A stretch of 40,336 nucleotides of DNA from Planctomycetota bacterium (GCA_031269935.1 JAISYL010000097.1:1-40336), one strand, 5' to 3'; positions 1 through 9,302 are shown, counted from the stretch's first letter. Notes: a model not told the origin generated them from the sequence alone. Numbers and translations are program-made.

Positions 1-675
1 CATCGCTTGGGATTTACCTACAAGAAGCCTTCTCACGCTCCCGGCAAGGCGGATCCGGAAAGACAACGAGCCTTTGCCGAGACCTTTGATAAGTTTATGC
101 GTCTCAAGGAGCCCGATACACCGGTGTTGTTTATGGACGGGGTGCATCCGACTTTCAACTCCATGCCTGCTTGTGGCTGGCTTCCCAAAGGCCAGCGGGT
201 GGAAATTCAATCCAATACCGGCCGGGAGCGTATTAATCTAAATGGGGCTTTGAATGCGGAAACCCATGAAATGTTTGTGGTTGAAGGGGAAAGCGTCAAT
301 GCCCAATTGACCTTGACCTTGCTTGAAAAGATTGAGTCCGGATATCCCGAGGCAGTGTCCATCCAGGTCTTTTGCGATAACGCGGCATACTATCATTCCC
401 GAAAAGTGCGGGACTATTTGGCGACTTCCCGGATACGATTGGAGTTTCCGCCTCCCTATTCGCCAAATCTGAATTTGATTGAGCGATTATGGCGATTCAT
501 GCATAAACAAGTCTCCCATAACCGCTGCTATCGGACTTTCCGACAGTTCAAGGAGGAACCGCCGATGTTTTTCGACCGGTTGCCGGAAGAATTCGCCGAC
601 GACCCGCGTTCACTGTCAATCCCAAAATTCCACCTCGCTTCCGGAAAGGAAAGGCGAGTACAGGCCATCGTTTGA
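1..675 (+). CDS. IS630-family DDE transposase, 5' end cut by window edge
   Basis: Open frame from the window edge (the listed start is an in-frame TTG). DDE-type motifs FMDGVHPTFN, QVFCDNAAYYHS and PYSPNLNLIERLWRFMH are typical of IS630 transposases. Confidence 0.85.
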   Translation, partial: HRLGFTYKKPSHAPGKADPERQRAFAETFDKFMRLKEPDTPVLFMDGVHPTFNSMPACGWLPKGQRVEIQSNTGRERINLNGALNAETHEMFVVEGESVNAQLTLTLLEKIESGYPEAVSIQVFCDNAAYYHSRKVRDYLATSRIRLEFPPPYSPNLNLIERLWRFMHKQVSHNRCYRTFRQFKEEPPMFFDRLPEEFADDPRSLSIPKFHLASGKERRVQAIV

Positions 676-770
676 ACAAACTTCACCGAAAACCACTTCG
701 TCATGGGTATATATGCTCCAGACCGAAAGCGGCCGGGATGAACCAAAAACCGCCGGCGACCGCCCGGACC

Positions 771-3011
771 CTAATGGCCGGCTGGACCGGGGGGCCGGTT
801 TTCCCCGCCCAAAATCAGCCGCTCCATAATCGAAGTGTTTTTCTTGCCGATAAGCAGGCGCACCACTTCCGCCGGACTTTCGGCCCGAATCACCTGTTCC
901 ACCATTTCCTTGGTCCTGAGCGACGAGGTCAGGCTGGCCAGGAAATACAAATGCGGTCCGGTCGTGTTCTTGGGGGAAACGACCAGGACAATCAATTTGA
1001 CCGGAGTGCCGTCAAGGCTGGCGAAATCCATTCCCTGGGGACAAATGCCGACCGAGGCCATGACCCCGGATACCGCGTCGGTACGGCCATGGGGCATGAA
1101 AACCCCGAATTCCAATTCGGTGGGATCGGCGGATTCCCGCGCCGCAATGGAGGCAATCACCTCCCCTTCGCTGCGCATCGGAAGGCTGCCGCCGTCCAAA
1201 TGCCGCACCAGTTCACGGATGGCCTCGTCCTTGGTCCGCGAGGCCATGTTCATAACCACGCTTTCCGGAATAAGTATTTCCCGCTTTTCCCGCATGGAAA
1301 GCGTCCGGACACTGGTTATTGAGCTTAAGGTCCGGCGATATTCCCGGGGTTTGGCCAATTCCTTGAGACGGTCAAGCTCCTGATGCATTTCCACCAATGC
1401 CTCATAAACAACCGTGTATATTAAAGTTATATCCTTACTGCTCGAGGAGAAGACAATGGCGTGATTGTCGTCGCGCCACATCGAGAAGGCGAGGTCGTCT
1501 TTCCGGATATGGTAAAGCCTGGCATCCGAGTCAACCATGGATATGAAAAAACCGTCGGCCTGGAATTCCGAGATGACGCTTTGGGCGGCTCCGTCCGCCA
1601 CCGCTTCGGAGGGAAAGGGGAATTCGCTTTGCCTGAATCCATCCGTCAATTGTTCCATGGTGACTCCCCGGCCCGGGATCGAAAGCATGATGGTCAGAAG
1701 GGGAGGAGCTATTATGGTGGTGAACAGGGTCATGATTATGGCCACCCCGAACATGTCGGGGTCAAGAATGCCGGTGGAGACGCCGATTCCGGAAATGATC
1801 AAGGCCACTTCCCCTCTGGGGATCATGCCGATGCCGATTCGCAGGGCGCCCAACCAATTGAAATGCAAGAACAGGGCCGGAGCGGCGCAGCCGACGATTT
1901 TCGCCACCACCGCCAACATCCCGAAAATCAGGCCGAACCGGATCACCTCGCTCTTGGCCAACCGGTTCAAGTCCAGAATCATTCCCATGACCGCGAAAAA
2001 AATCGGCACGAAAAAATTGTGCAAGTTGTGCAGGCGTTCCTGCACCACAAAGGTGATGTCGGTCTTGGAAAGCGAGAGCCCCATGACATAGGCCCCTATG
2101 ATCATGGCCAGTCCCGCCGATTCAAAAATCCCGGCCATCAGAAAAGCCATTCCCAGCGCCAGGGTGGCGAACGTGTTCGGGTTCTTGAAGGATTTGAGGA
2201 ATCTGCCGATATGCGAGGAACAAGTTATCCCCAAGGCGCTTAAGGCCATGCAGATCAATATGGTTTCCGCCGATACCCGGATTATGTCGCCCCAGGGAAG
2301 ACCGGAAATATTGCCCCCGCTAATCATTGCCATGTCAATGAAGCTGATGACGATGCCCAGGACTATAATCCCGAGAACGTCGTCGATTATGGCCGAGGCG
2401 AGGATGGTGACGCCTTCGGGACTGTCCATTTGCTTTCGTTCGGAAAGAATGCGGGCGGTTATGCCCACCGAGGTGGCGGTGCAAAGAGCTCCCAGGAAAA
2501 GATTGGTGGGGTGCAGAAAATGGGTTTTGTCGCCATGGGCGACATGGCTGAAAAAGCATCCGGCCAGGTCGCCAACCGCAAACGACACCACCACCCCTCC
2601 CAATCCTATTATGGTTCCCGCCACCGAATATTTGAGGAATTGGCGAAAATCGGTTTCCAAGCCGACCATGAACAAAAGAATAAGGCTGGCCACGGTGGCG
2701 AAACCGTATAATTCCGTGGAAATCGGCATGGTTCCGGCGGCTTTGGCAAACAGGCCGTCCGGGAAGCCAATCCAGGGAAGGGGAATCCCGCCCAACATGA
2801 ACGGACCGATGATGATTCCTGAAATCAATTCCCCCAATACCCCCGGCAATTTGAATCGTCGGATCAGCCACCCCCCGGCCCGGACCGCGAAAATGATGAC
2901 GGCCAGTTGGATGACCAGGGTATTCATGCGATGGACCAGGGTATCGCCGCCGTTCATAATCGCCGAAGTTATCGCCTGGGCCGGCGCCGCCGCGGTTTCG
3001 CCAATATCCAT
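771..3011 (-). CDS. Kef/CPA2-type cation:proton antiporter with C-terminal PTS EIIA type-2 domain
   Basis: Multi-TM N-terminus (LPGVLGELISGIIIGPFMLGG..., LILLFMVGLETD, SAIIDDVLGIIVLG). C-terminal EIIA-like segment with ELEFGVFMPHGRTDAVSGVMASVG. ATG at 3011 preferred over the listed start. Confidence 0.85.
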   Translation of the reverse strand: MDIGETAAAPAQAITSAIMNGGDTLVHRMNTLVIQLAVIIFAVRAGGWLIRRFKLPGVLGELISGIIIGPFMLGGIPLPWIGFPDGLFAKAAGTMPISTELYGFATVASLILLFMVGLETDFRQFLKYSVAGTIIGLGGVVVSFAVGDLAGCFFSHVAHGDKTHFLHPTNLFLGALCTATSVGITARILSERKQMDSPEGVTILASAIIDDVLGIIVLGIVISFIDMAMISGGNISGLPWGDIIRVSAETILICMALSALGITCSSHIGRFLKSFKNPNTFATLALGMAFLMAGIFESAGLAMIIGAYVMGLSLSKTDITFVVQERLHNLHNFFVPIFFAVMGMILDLNRLAKSEVIRFGLIFGMLAVVAKIVGCAAPALFLHFNWLGALRIGIGMIPRGEVALIISGIGVSTGILDPDMFGVAIIMTLFTTIIAPPLLTIMLSIPGRGVTMEQLTDGFRQSEFPFPSEAVADGAAQSVISEFQADGFFISMVDSDARLYHIRKDDLAFSMWRDDNHAIVFSSSSKDITLIYTVVYEALVEMHQELDRLKELAKPREYRRTLSSITSVRTLSMREKREILIPESVVMNMASRTKDEAIRELVRHLDGGSLPMRSEGEVIASIAARESADPTELEFGVFMPHGRTDAVSGVMASVGICPQGMDFASLDGTPVKLIVLVVSPKNTTGPHLYFLASLTSSLRTKEMVEQVIRAESPAEVVRLLIGKKNTSIMERLILGGENRPPGPAGH

Positions 3012-3097
3012 GTCGCTCTCTCTTGCCTTCAACGCATCCGAATCTTTGAAACGCCTTGCCTCGGAAGCGCGGCCGGAAAGGCCGCCATTGTCTTTGT

Positions 3098-3982
3098 CTA
3101 CATCGAACGGATCATCGACAGGAAAGATTCCGTTTTTTCGAATTCCTCGGCCAGCCCGGAGGTCAAGAGAGGCAGGGTGTCCTTGGAAAGCGCCAAGGAC
3201 ACGGCGGCTTGCTTTGGCGGGGCCGGGGGGGAGTCGAAATCGCCGTTATGGCCGTATTGCTTAAGCCGGCAGAGATATTTGGCAATGGCGATAACCGCCG
3301 CCATTGAACGGTGTTCGGCCGGGCATTGGCCGATGTCGTCCTGGAACTTGATGGGAATCTGCACCTCGTCCGGCAAGTTCCAGCGCTTGGCCAGCCAATA
3401 GCCGAGCGAAGCGTAACCGGCGGCGCCTACCTCCCTCTCGGCCTCGTGGAAAGTAGTTTTTTCGTCCCGGGCCCGGGCGATGATTTGTCCGAAATCGTCA
3501 TGGCAATACTGTTCCAACACCACCTTGCCGATTCCGGCCAGGAGACCGGTGACAAAGCCGGTGTCGGGATGGAGGACGGCGCAACCGGAATAGGGATCCC
3601 CGGAAAGCTTCAGGATGAGAAAACGGCTGATGGTGCCGACCCCCATGGAATTGACCCAGAATTCCTGATAGTTGAAGTCGCTGTCGGAAGCATCGAACAT
3701 GCCGATGATGCTGGCGGAAAGCACCAGCGACTTGATGGTCTTGAAGCCGAGGATGGCGATGGCCTGCGACACCGAGCTCACCCGCTTGGGAATGGCGTAA
3801 AAGGCGGAATTGACCAACTTCAGGATCTTGGCGACCAGGGTCTGATCCTTGCCCATGACATTGGTGATGTCCCGCACGGACGAATCGGGATCATCCAACA
3901 TATCCAACAAGGTGGTGATGATTTGCGGGAGGGTGGGAAGATCGACGATGTTCTTAATGAGGATTTCGGTGTTGGATCCCAT
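3098..3982 (-). CDS. HDOD domain protein
   Basis: N-terminal DLPTLPQIITTLLDMLDDPDSSVRDITNVMGKDQTLVAKILKLVNSAFYAIPKRVSSVSQAIAILGFKTIKSLVLS is a classic HDOD signature. Confidence 0.88.
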   Translation of the reverse strand: MGSNTEILIKNIVDLPTLPQIITTLLDMLDDPDSSVRDITNVMGKDQTLVAKILKLVNSAFYAIPKRVSSVSQAIAILGFKTIKSLVLSASIIGMFDASDSDFNYQEFWVNSMGVGTISRFLILKLSGDPYSGCAVLHPDTGFVTGLLAGIGKVVLEQYCHDDFGQIIARARDEKTTFHEAEREVGAAGYASLGYWLAKRWNLPDEVQIPIKFQDDIGQCPAEHRSMAAVIAIAKYLCRLKQYGHNGDFDSPPAPPKQAAVSLALSKDTLPLLTSGLAEEFEKTESFLSMIRSM

Positions 3983-4816
3983 CTAAATTTTCCGCTCCTC
4001 CTCGTCAAGTATCCGCAACATGGCGCACAAGGCCTGATTCTCTATCTGCCGGACCCGCTCCCGGGTAATGGGGGGGGAAAAAGAATCTCCGATGACGTCA
4101 AGGGTCAACGGCTCGCCCATCCCGAAGCCGTAACGCTTTCTTATCACCTTTTCCTCCCGGGGGGTAAGACAGGCCAGCAGCAATTCCAGTTTCGCCTCCT
4201 CGTGATAGGATTTCCAGCGCGACTCGTCCTTGTGGCTTTTGCCGGCCTGGGCCAGGAGTTCGTCCAGATCCTCGTCCTCGCGTAGCCGGCCGCCGATATT
4301 CAGGGAGGATGAATGGGTGGCTTCAAGCGCCTTTTGCACCGCGCCGGCCCGTTCCTGGTTCAGCCCCATTTTGTCGGCTATTTCCGCGTTGCTGACATTG
4401 CGCTGCAACTCCTGGGTCAATTCCTGCGAGACCTGCTTCCAGCGGGAGACTATTTCCGCCATGTAGGTGGGAACCCGGATGTTCTTGATTTTCGAGGAAA
4501 GGGCGCGGCGGATGCACTGCTTTATCCACCAGGAGGCATAGGTGGAAAAACGCCGGCCGCTGTCGGGATTGAACCTGTCCACCGCCTTGAAAAGGCCCAG
4601 GTTGCCCTCGGCGATGATGTCCAGCAGCATAAGGCCGCAATTGGCGTAATTTTTGGCGATGGACACCACCAGCCGGAGATTGGCCTGGATCATCGCGTCC
4701 CTGGCCTGGAAGTCGCCGCCCTTGACGCGGCGGGACAGAGAGATTTCCTCTTCCTCCGTCAACAGCCTAAACTGGCCGATTTCCTGGAGATATTGTTCTA
4801 TATCGCTGTCACTCAT
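3983..4816 (-). CDS. Sigma-70 family RNA polymerase sigma factor (RpoD/RpoS-like, no region 1.1)
   Basis: Regions 1.2/2 (DIEQYLQEIGQFRLLTEEEE, NLRLVVSIAKNYANCGLMLLDIIAEGNLGLFKAVDRFNPDSGRRFSTYASWWIKQCIRRAL) and region 4 (LTPREEKVIRKRYGFG...ITRERVRQIENQAL). Start taken at MSDSDIEQYL. Confidence 0.92.
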   Translation of the reverse strand: MSDSDIEQYLQEIGQFRLLTEEEEISLSRRVKGGDFQARDAMIQANLRLVVSIAKNYANCGLMLLDIIAEGNLGLFKAVDRFNPDSGRRFSTYASWWIKQCIRRALSSKIKNIRVPTYMAEIVSRWKQVSQELTQELQRNVSNAEIADKMGLNQERAGAVQKALEATHSSSLNIGGRLREDEDLDELLAQAGKSHKDESRWKSYHEEAKLELLLACLTPREEKVIRKRYGFGMGEPLTLDVIGDSFSPPITRERVRQIENQALCAMLRILDEEERKI

Positions 4817-4921
4817 GCCGCCGCAACTCCGCGTTTCAACCTCCCCGGGAAACGCCTTCGCCAATTATTCGCGGCTCGCGTAAGGCAAGGCATGTAAGCG
4901 GATTCGCCGCAAATCCCGGCT

Positions 4922-4951
4922 ATTATATAGATCTTTCGGCCAATTTCTCAA
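4922..4951 (-). promoter_or_regulatory. Sigma-70-like promoter upstream of the sigma factor gene (TTGAGA-N18-TATAAT)
   Basis: Minus strand: TTGAGA (4951-4946), 18-nt spacer, TATAAT (4927-4922). Confidence 0.5.
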
Positions 4952-5041
4952 GCAAAATCCGAAAATTCCGGCCGGAGCCGAGGCATGTCCGGGGGGCCCG
5001 AATCCCGATGCCCGCCAATTGAAAAAGCCCCGCGATTTTCC

Positions 5042-5071
5042 TTGACGGCGGGCCGGACGGGGAAATAATCT
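5042..5071 (+). promoter_or_regulatory. Candidate promoter upstream of the pyruvate:ferredoxin oxidoreductase gene (TTGACG-N18-TAATCT)
   Basis: Hexamers with 18-nt spacing, about 140 nt upstream of the start codon at 5209. Confidence 0.35.
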
Positions 5072-5208
5072 AAAGTTTTATAAAAATATGACGGAAAAAT
5101 GGTTAAAGGATGATTGAGGCCTCCCCGGCCTGAATCGGGTTGTATTTACCGTTTCGGGTAGCCGGAGAGCATGGCGCGGTTTAGGACAAATGCAAGAAAG
5201 GACAGCGT

Positions 5209-8200
5209 ATGGCAGGCAGAAAAGAGCCCTTCGACGGCAACCAGGCCGCGGCCGAAGTGGCGCACGCGGTAAACGAGGTCTGCGCGATCTACCCCATCAC
5301 CCCCTCCTCGACCCTCGGCGAAATATGCGACGCCAAGTCGGCCGCTGGAGAAACCAATATCTGGGGCAGCATTCCCCTGATTTCCGAAATGCAGTCCGAG
5401 GCCGGCGCCGCCGGCGCCGTTCACGGCTCGCTCTCGGTCGGAGCCCTGACCTCGACCTTCACCGCCTCCCAGGGGCTGCTCCTGATGATCCCCAATATGT
5501 ATAAAATCGCCGGCGAACTCACCCCCACCACCTTCTATGTCACCGCCCGCACAGTCGCCACCCACGCCCTCTCCATTTTCGGCGATCATTCCGACGTCAT
5601 GGCCTGCCGGCAAACCGGCTTCGCCATGATGGTGGCGGCCAATGTCCAGGAAACCCACGATCTCGCCCTGATTTGCCAGGCCGCCACCCTGAAATCGCGG
5701 GTGCCTTTCCTTTCCTTCTACGACGGCTTCCGCACTTCGCATGAAATACAGAAAATCGAGGTCCTCTCCAAGGAAGACATGCGAAAGATGATAGACGACG
5801 GCCTGGTACGCGAATTCCGGGCCCGGGCCTTGTCGCCGGATCATCCCTCCATCCGGGGAACCGCCCAGAACCCCGACGTGTTTTTCCAGTCCCGTGAAGC
5901 CTGCAACCCTTGGTATGACAAATGCGCGGACATTGTACAGGATGAAATGGACAAATTCGCCGGACTGTTCGGCCGCCAATATCGGCTATTCGACTATTAC
6001 GGCGCCCCCGACGCGGATCGGGCGATAGTCATAATGGGATCCGGAGCCGACGCCGCCAAGGAAAGCGTGGATTGGCTGAACGCCAAGGGCGACAAGGTGG
6101 GGATGATCTCGGTTCACCTTTACCGGCCGTTTTCCATCAAGAGTTTCCTCGCCGCCCTCCCGACCGCCAGCCTCAAGGGCGTGGCCGTGCTTGATCGCAC
6201 CAAGGAACCCGGCGCCCCGGGCGAACCGCTTTACGAGGATGTCCGCACCGCCTTCGGCGAAGCCATGCAGACCGACGGAAAACTTTTCGGCGGTCGCTGG
6301 CCGAAAGTCATCGGCGGTCGCTACGGCCTTTCCTGCAAGGAATTCACCCCGGCGATGGCCAACGCCATATTCGCGGAGTTGAGGAAGGAGGAGCCCAAGA
6401 ACCATTTCACCATCGGCATCACCGACGATGTCGGCCACACTTCCATTCCCTATGAGGAAGGCCTGGATCTGGAGGCCGACAACGTCCGGCGCTGCATTTT
6501 CTACGGCCTGGGTTCGGACGGCACCGTGGGCGCCAACAAGAACTCGATCAAGATCATAGCCGATCACACGGACAACTACGCCCAGGGCTATTTCGTCTAC
6601 GACTCGAAAAAGGCCGGCGCCATCACCGCCTCCCACCTTCGCTTCGGCCCCCAGCCGATCAAGTCCACCTACCTGGTGCATTCGGCCAATTTCATCGCCT
6701 GCCACCAGTGGTCGTTCCTCGAAAAATACGACATGCTCAAGGACCTCAAGGAGGGCGGGGTTTTCCTTCTCAACTCGATTTACGGCAAGGACGAGGTCTG
6801 GGACAGGCTGCCCCGCGAGGTGCAGCGGCGCATCATCGAGAAAAAGGCCGGATTCTACGTCATCGACGCCTACGAGGTGGCCAAGAAAACCGGCATGGGA
6901 GTAATGATCAACACCATCATGCAAACCTGCTTCTTCAAGATAGCCGGTGTCATCCCGGCCGACGAGGCCATCGGCCACATAAAATCGGCCATAAAGAAAA
7001 CCTACTCCAAGAAGGGCGAGGCGGTGGTCAAAAAGAACAACGACGCCGTGGACCAGGCCATCGCCCACCTTTTCCAGGTGGATTATTCCAACCGGAAGGC
7101 GGACGGCAAGCCCAAGCCGGCCATAGTCGCCGAAGAGGCGCCGCGGTTCGTCCTGGACACCTTGGCCAAGATCATGGTCAACGACGGGGAAAGCCTGCCG
7201 GTATCCAAGCTGCCGATCGACGGAGTCTTCCCGACTTCCACCACCCAATGGGAAAAGAGGAACATCGCCCTGTCCATCCCGGTCTGGGAAGCCGATCTCT
7301 GCATCCAATGCGCCAAATGCTCGATCGTTTGTCCCCACGCGGTCATCCGCATGAAGATTTACGATTCCAAACACGCCGAGGAGGCGCCCCCCACCTTCAA
7401 AAAAGCTCCGGCCCGGGGCCCCTCCGTCAAGGATCTGAGTTGTACCGTCCAGGTGTTTCCCGAGGACTGCACCGGTTGCGGCGCCTGCGTCGCCGCCTGT
7501 CCGGTCAAGGACAAACAGGATCCGGCCAGGAAAGCCATAAACATGCGGCCGCAACCGCCCATTCGGGAGAGCGAACGCGAAAACGCCCGCTTCTTCCTGG
7601 AGAAAATCCCCGACACCCCGGACGGCCTGTTCCCTCTCGTCACGGTCAAGGGTTCGCAATTGCGCCGTCCGCTTTTCGAGTTTTCCGGCGCCTGCGCCGG
7701 CTGCGGCGAAACCCCCTACGTTAAGCTGATCACCCAGCTTTTCGGGGATCGCATGCTGGCCGGCAACGCCACCGGCTGCTCCTCGATTTACGGCGGCAAC
7801 CTGCCCACCACGCCCTATTGCGTCAATCGGGACGGCCGCGGCCCCTCCTGGTCCAACAGCCTGTTCGAGGACAACGCCGAATTCGGCTTCGGCATGCGCC
7901 TGGCCGCCGACAAGTTCCAGGGACAGGCGGGCGAATTCCTGCGGACGCTGGCCCGGGACGGTTCCCTCAAGGATCGGGCGGATCTGGTAAAGAACATCCT
8001 TGAAGCCAAGCAAGCGGATCAGGCCGACATCGACTCCCAGCGCGAACGGGTGGCGGAGGTCAAAAAAATCCTGGCCGGGGACGCATCGGACACCGCCAGG
8101 AATTTCCTGGCAATCGCCGACTACCTGGTCAAGAAGTCGATATGGATAATCGGGGGCGACGGCTGGGCCTATGACATCGGCTACGGCGGACTGGATCATG

Positions 8201-8802
8201 TCCTGGCCTCGGACAAGAACGTCAATGTCCTGGTGCTGGACACCGAAGTCTATTCCAACACCGGCGGCCAAGCATCGAAATCCACTCCCCTCGGGGCCGT
8301 CGCCCGCTTCGCCGAAAGCGGCAAAAACACCGGCAAGAAGGATCTGGGCATGATCGCCATGACCTACGGCACCATTTATGTGGCCAAGGTGGCGATTGGA
8401 TACAGCGACGCCCAGGTGGTCAAAGCCCTGCTCGAGGCCGAAAACTACGACGGCCCGTCCCTGATCATCGCCTACGCGCACTGCATCGCCCACGGAATCC
8501 GGGGCATGGCCGACGGCCTGGGCCTCGGATTCGCCGAGCAAAAGAAGGCGGTGGAATCCGGGCACTTCCCGCTCTACCGCTTCGATCCGCGCTTGGCCAG
8601 GGAAGGCCGCAATCCCCTGCAACTCGATTCCAAGCCGCCCAGCCTGGCCTACAAGGATTGGGCCATGGGAGAAAACCGCTTCCAGGTATTGGCCAAAAAG
8701 GATCCGGCCGTCGCGGAAAAATTCGCCGAACAGGCGGCCCGGGAAGAGGGATTGCGGTGGAGAATCTATGAGCAGATGGCGAAAATGAGTTTCGAAAAAT
8801 AA
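5209..8802 (+). CDS. nifJ: Pyruvate:ferredoxin (flavodoxin) oxidoreductase, homodimeric fused form
   Basis: 1197 aa. NEVCAIYPITPSS..., two 4Fe-4S motifs (CIQCAKCSIVCPHAVI, CTGCGACVAACPVKD), CAGCGETPY and the ThPP-binding GGDGWAYDIGYGGLDHVLA. AAAGGA upstream of ATG. Confidence 0.96.
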   Translation: MAGRKEPFDGNQAAAEVAHAVNEVCAIYPITPSSTLGEICDAKSAAGETNIWGSIPLISEMQSEAGAAGAVHGSLSVGALTSTFTASQGLLLMIPNMYKIAGELTPTTFYVTARTVATHALSIFGDHSDVMACRQTGFAMMVAANVQETHDLALICQAATLKSRVPFLSFYDGFRTSHEIQKIEVLSKEDMRKMIDDGLVREFRARALSPDHPSIRGTAQNPDVFFQSREACNPWYDKCADIVQDEMDKFAGLFGRQYRLFDYYGAPDADRAIVIMGSGADAAKESVDWLNAKGDKVGMISVHLYRPFSIKSFLAALPTASLKGVAVLDRTKEPGAPGEPLYEDVRTAFGEAMQTDGKLFGGRWPKVIGGRYGLSCKEFTPAMANAIFAELRKEEPKNHFTIGITDDVGHTSIPYEEGLDLEADNVRRCIFYGLGSDGTVGANKNSIKIIADHTDNYAQGYFVYDSKKAGAITASHLRFGPQPIKSTYLVHSANFIACHQWSFLEKYDMLKDLKEGGVFLLNSIYGKDEVWDRLPREVQRRIIEKKAGFYVIDAYEVAKKTGMGVMINTIMQTCFFKIAGVIPADEAIGHIKSAIKKTYSKKGEAVVKKNNDAVDQAIAHLFQVDYSNRKADGKPKPAIVAEEAPRFVLDTLAKIMVNDGESLPVSKLPIDGVFPTSTTQWEKRNIALSIPVWEADLCIQCAKCSIVCPHAVIRMKIYDSKHAEEAPPTFKKAPARGPSVKDLSCTVQVFPEDCTGCGACVAACPVKDKQDPARKAINMRPQPPIRESERENARFFLEKIPDTPDGLFPLVTVKGSQLRRPLFEFSGACAGCGETPYVKLITQLFGDRMLAGNATGCSSIYGGNLPTTPYCVNRDGRGPSWSNSLFEDNAEFGFGMRLAADKFQGQAGEFLRTLARDGSLKDRADLVKNILEAKQADQADIDSQRERVAEVKKILAGDASDTARNFLAIADYLVKKSIWIIGGDGWAYDIGYGGLDHVLASDKNVNVLVLDTEVYSNTGGQASKSTPLGAVARFAESGKNTGKKDLGMIAMTYGTIYVAKVAIGYSDAQVVKALLEAENYDGPSLIIAYAHCIAHGIRGMADGLGLGFAEQKKAVESGHFPLYRFDPRLAREGRNPLQLDSKPPSLAYKDWAMGENRFQVLAKKDPAVAEKFAEQAAREEGLRWRIYEQMAKMSFEK

Positions 8803-8830
8803 CCGCGCCCGATTTTAACGAATCCCCTCC

Positions 8831-8866
8831 CCTGGAATCGCGCATCCCGCGGTTCCAGGGTTTTTT
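8831..8866 (+). terminator. Rho-independent terminator after nifJ
   Basis: CCTGGAATCGCG-catcc-CGCGGTTCCAGG (one G-T pair) followed by gTTTTTT. Confidence 0.85.
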
Positions 8867-8890
8867 ACGCCGACCGCGAAATCGTGGCGT

Positions 8891-9079
8891 TCAGGAAAAG
8901 CGATTGCATTGACTCAGCGTCTTTTCGACATAAGCCGGGTCAAGAGGCGGCAGATTGCGGCGGGCCAGATATTTGTTGCAAATAACGACCACCTCTTCCG
9001 GTTCGTATTCCCGCAATCGTTCGATAATTTCCCACAGGACGGTATTGCTTTGTGAACGGCGGCGTTTACGTTCAGGCAT
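8891..9079 (-). CDS. Small hypothetical protein (62 aa)
   Basis: ATG-initiated ORF with protein-like composition (MPERKRRRSQSNTVLWEIIERLREYEPEEVVVICNKYLARRNLPPLDPAYVEKTL) in an otherwise unassigned gap. No clear Shine-Dalgarno. Confidence 0.35.
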   Translation of the reverse strand: MPERKRRRSQSNTVLWEIIERLREYEPEEVVVICNKYLARRNLPPLDPAYVEKTLSQCNRFS

Positions 9080-9251
9080 ACAGAAAAATCCGACTGGCCA
9101 TATCCTTTACCCCACACCGATTTCCTAGAATGTCAAAATCCGGCGGAGCACCCAATTTTAAAGGAGTTTTGGTATACACATTGTAATTATAATCGTCGCC
9201 GCGCCTTTGGCAACAAGATACTGCCGGATATATTGTCATTTACCAAATGTT

Positions 9252-9302
9252 GACTTTTAAGGGAAATCGAACTTGCCGCCGTTTGATTTCCCTTAAAAGT
9301 CC
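9252..9302 (+). repeat. Palindromic intergenic repeat, copy A
   Basis: GACTTTTAAGGGAAATC...GATTTCCCTTAAAAGTC, 17-bp perfect arms. Shares a 14-N12-17 layout with copies at 28033 and 32174. Confidence 0.8.

Noticed and set aside
5986-8622. 878-aa ORF on the minus strand opposite nifJ, and similar long antisense ORFs (for example 19920-22232, 23342-25603, 28632-30716)
   Set aside because: They mirror strongly coding genes in a GC-rich sequence where few stop codons occur in antisense frames. Their composition is Gly/His/Arg/Pro-rich with no recognisable motifs.
9172-9186. TATACACATTGTA resembling the reverse complement of TATACAATGTGTA near 39702
   Set aside because: The match is only about 11-12 nt in AT-rich intergenic DNA, with no flanking similarity. 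Could be chance or a minor operator; not enough to call a repeat.
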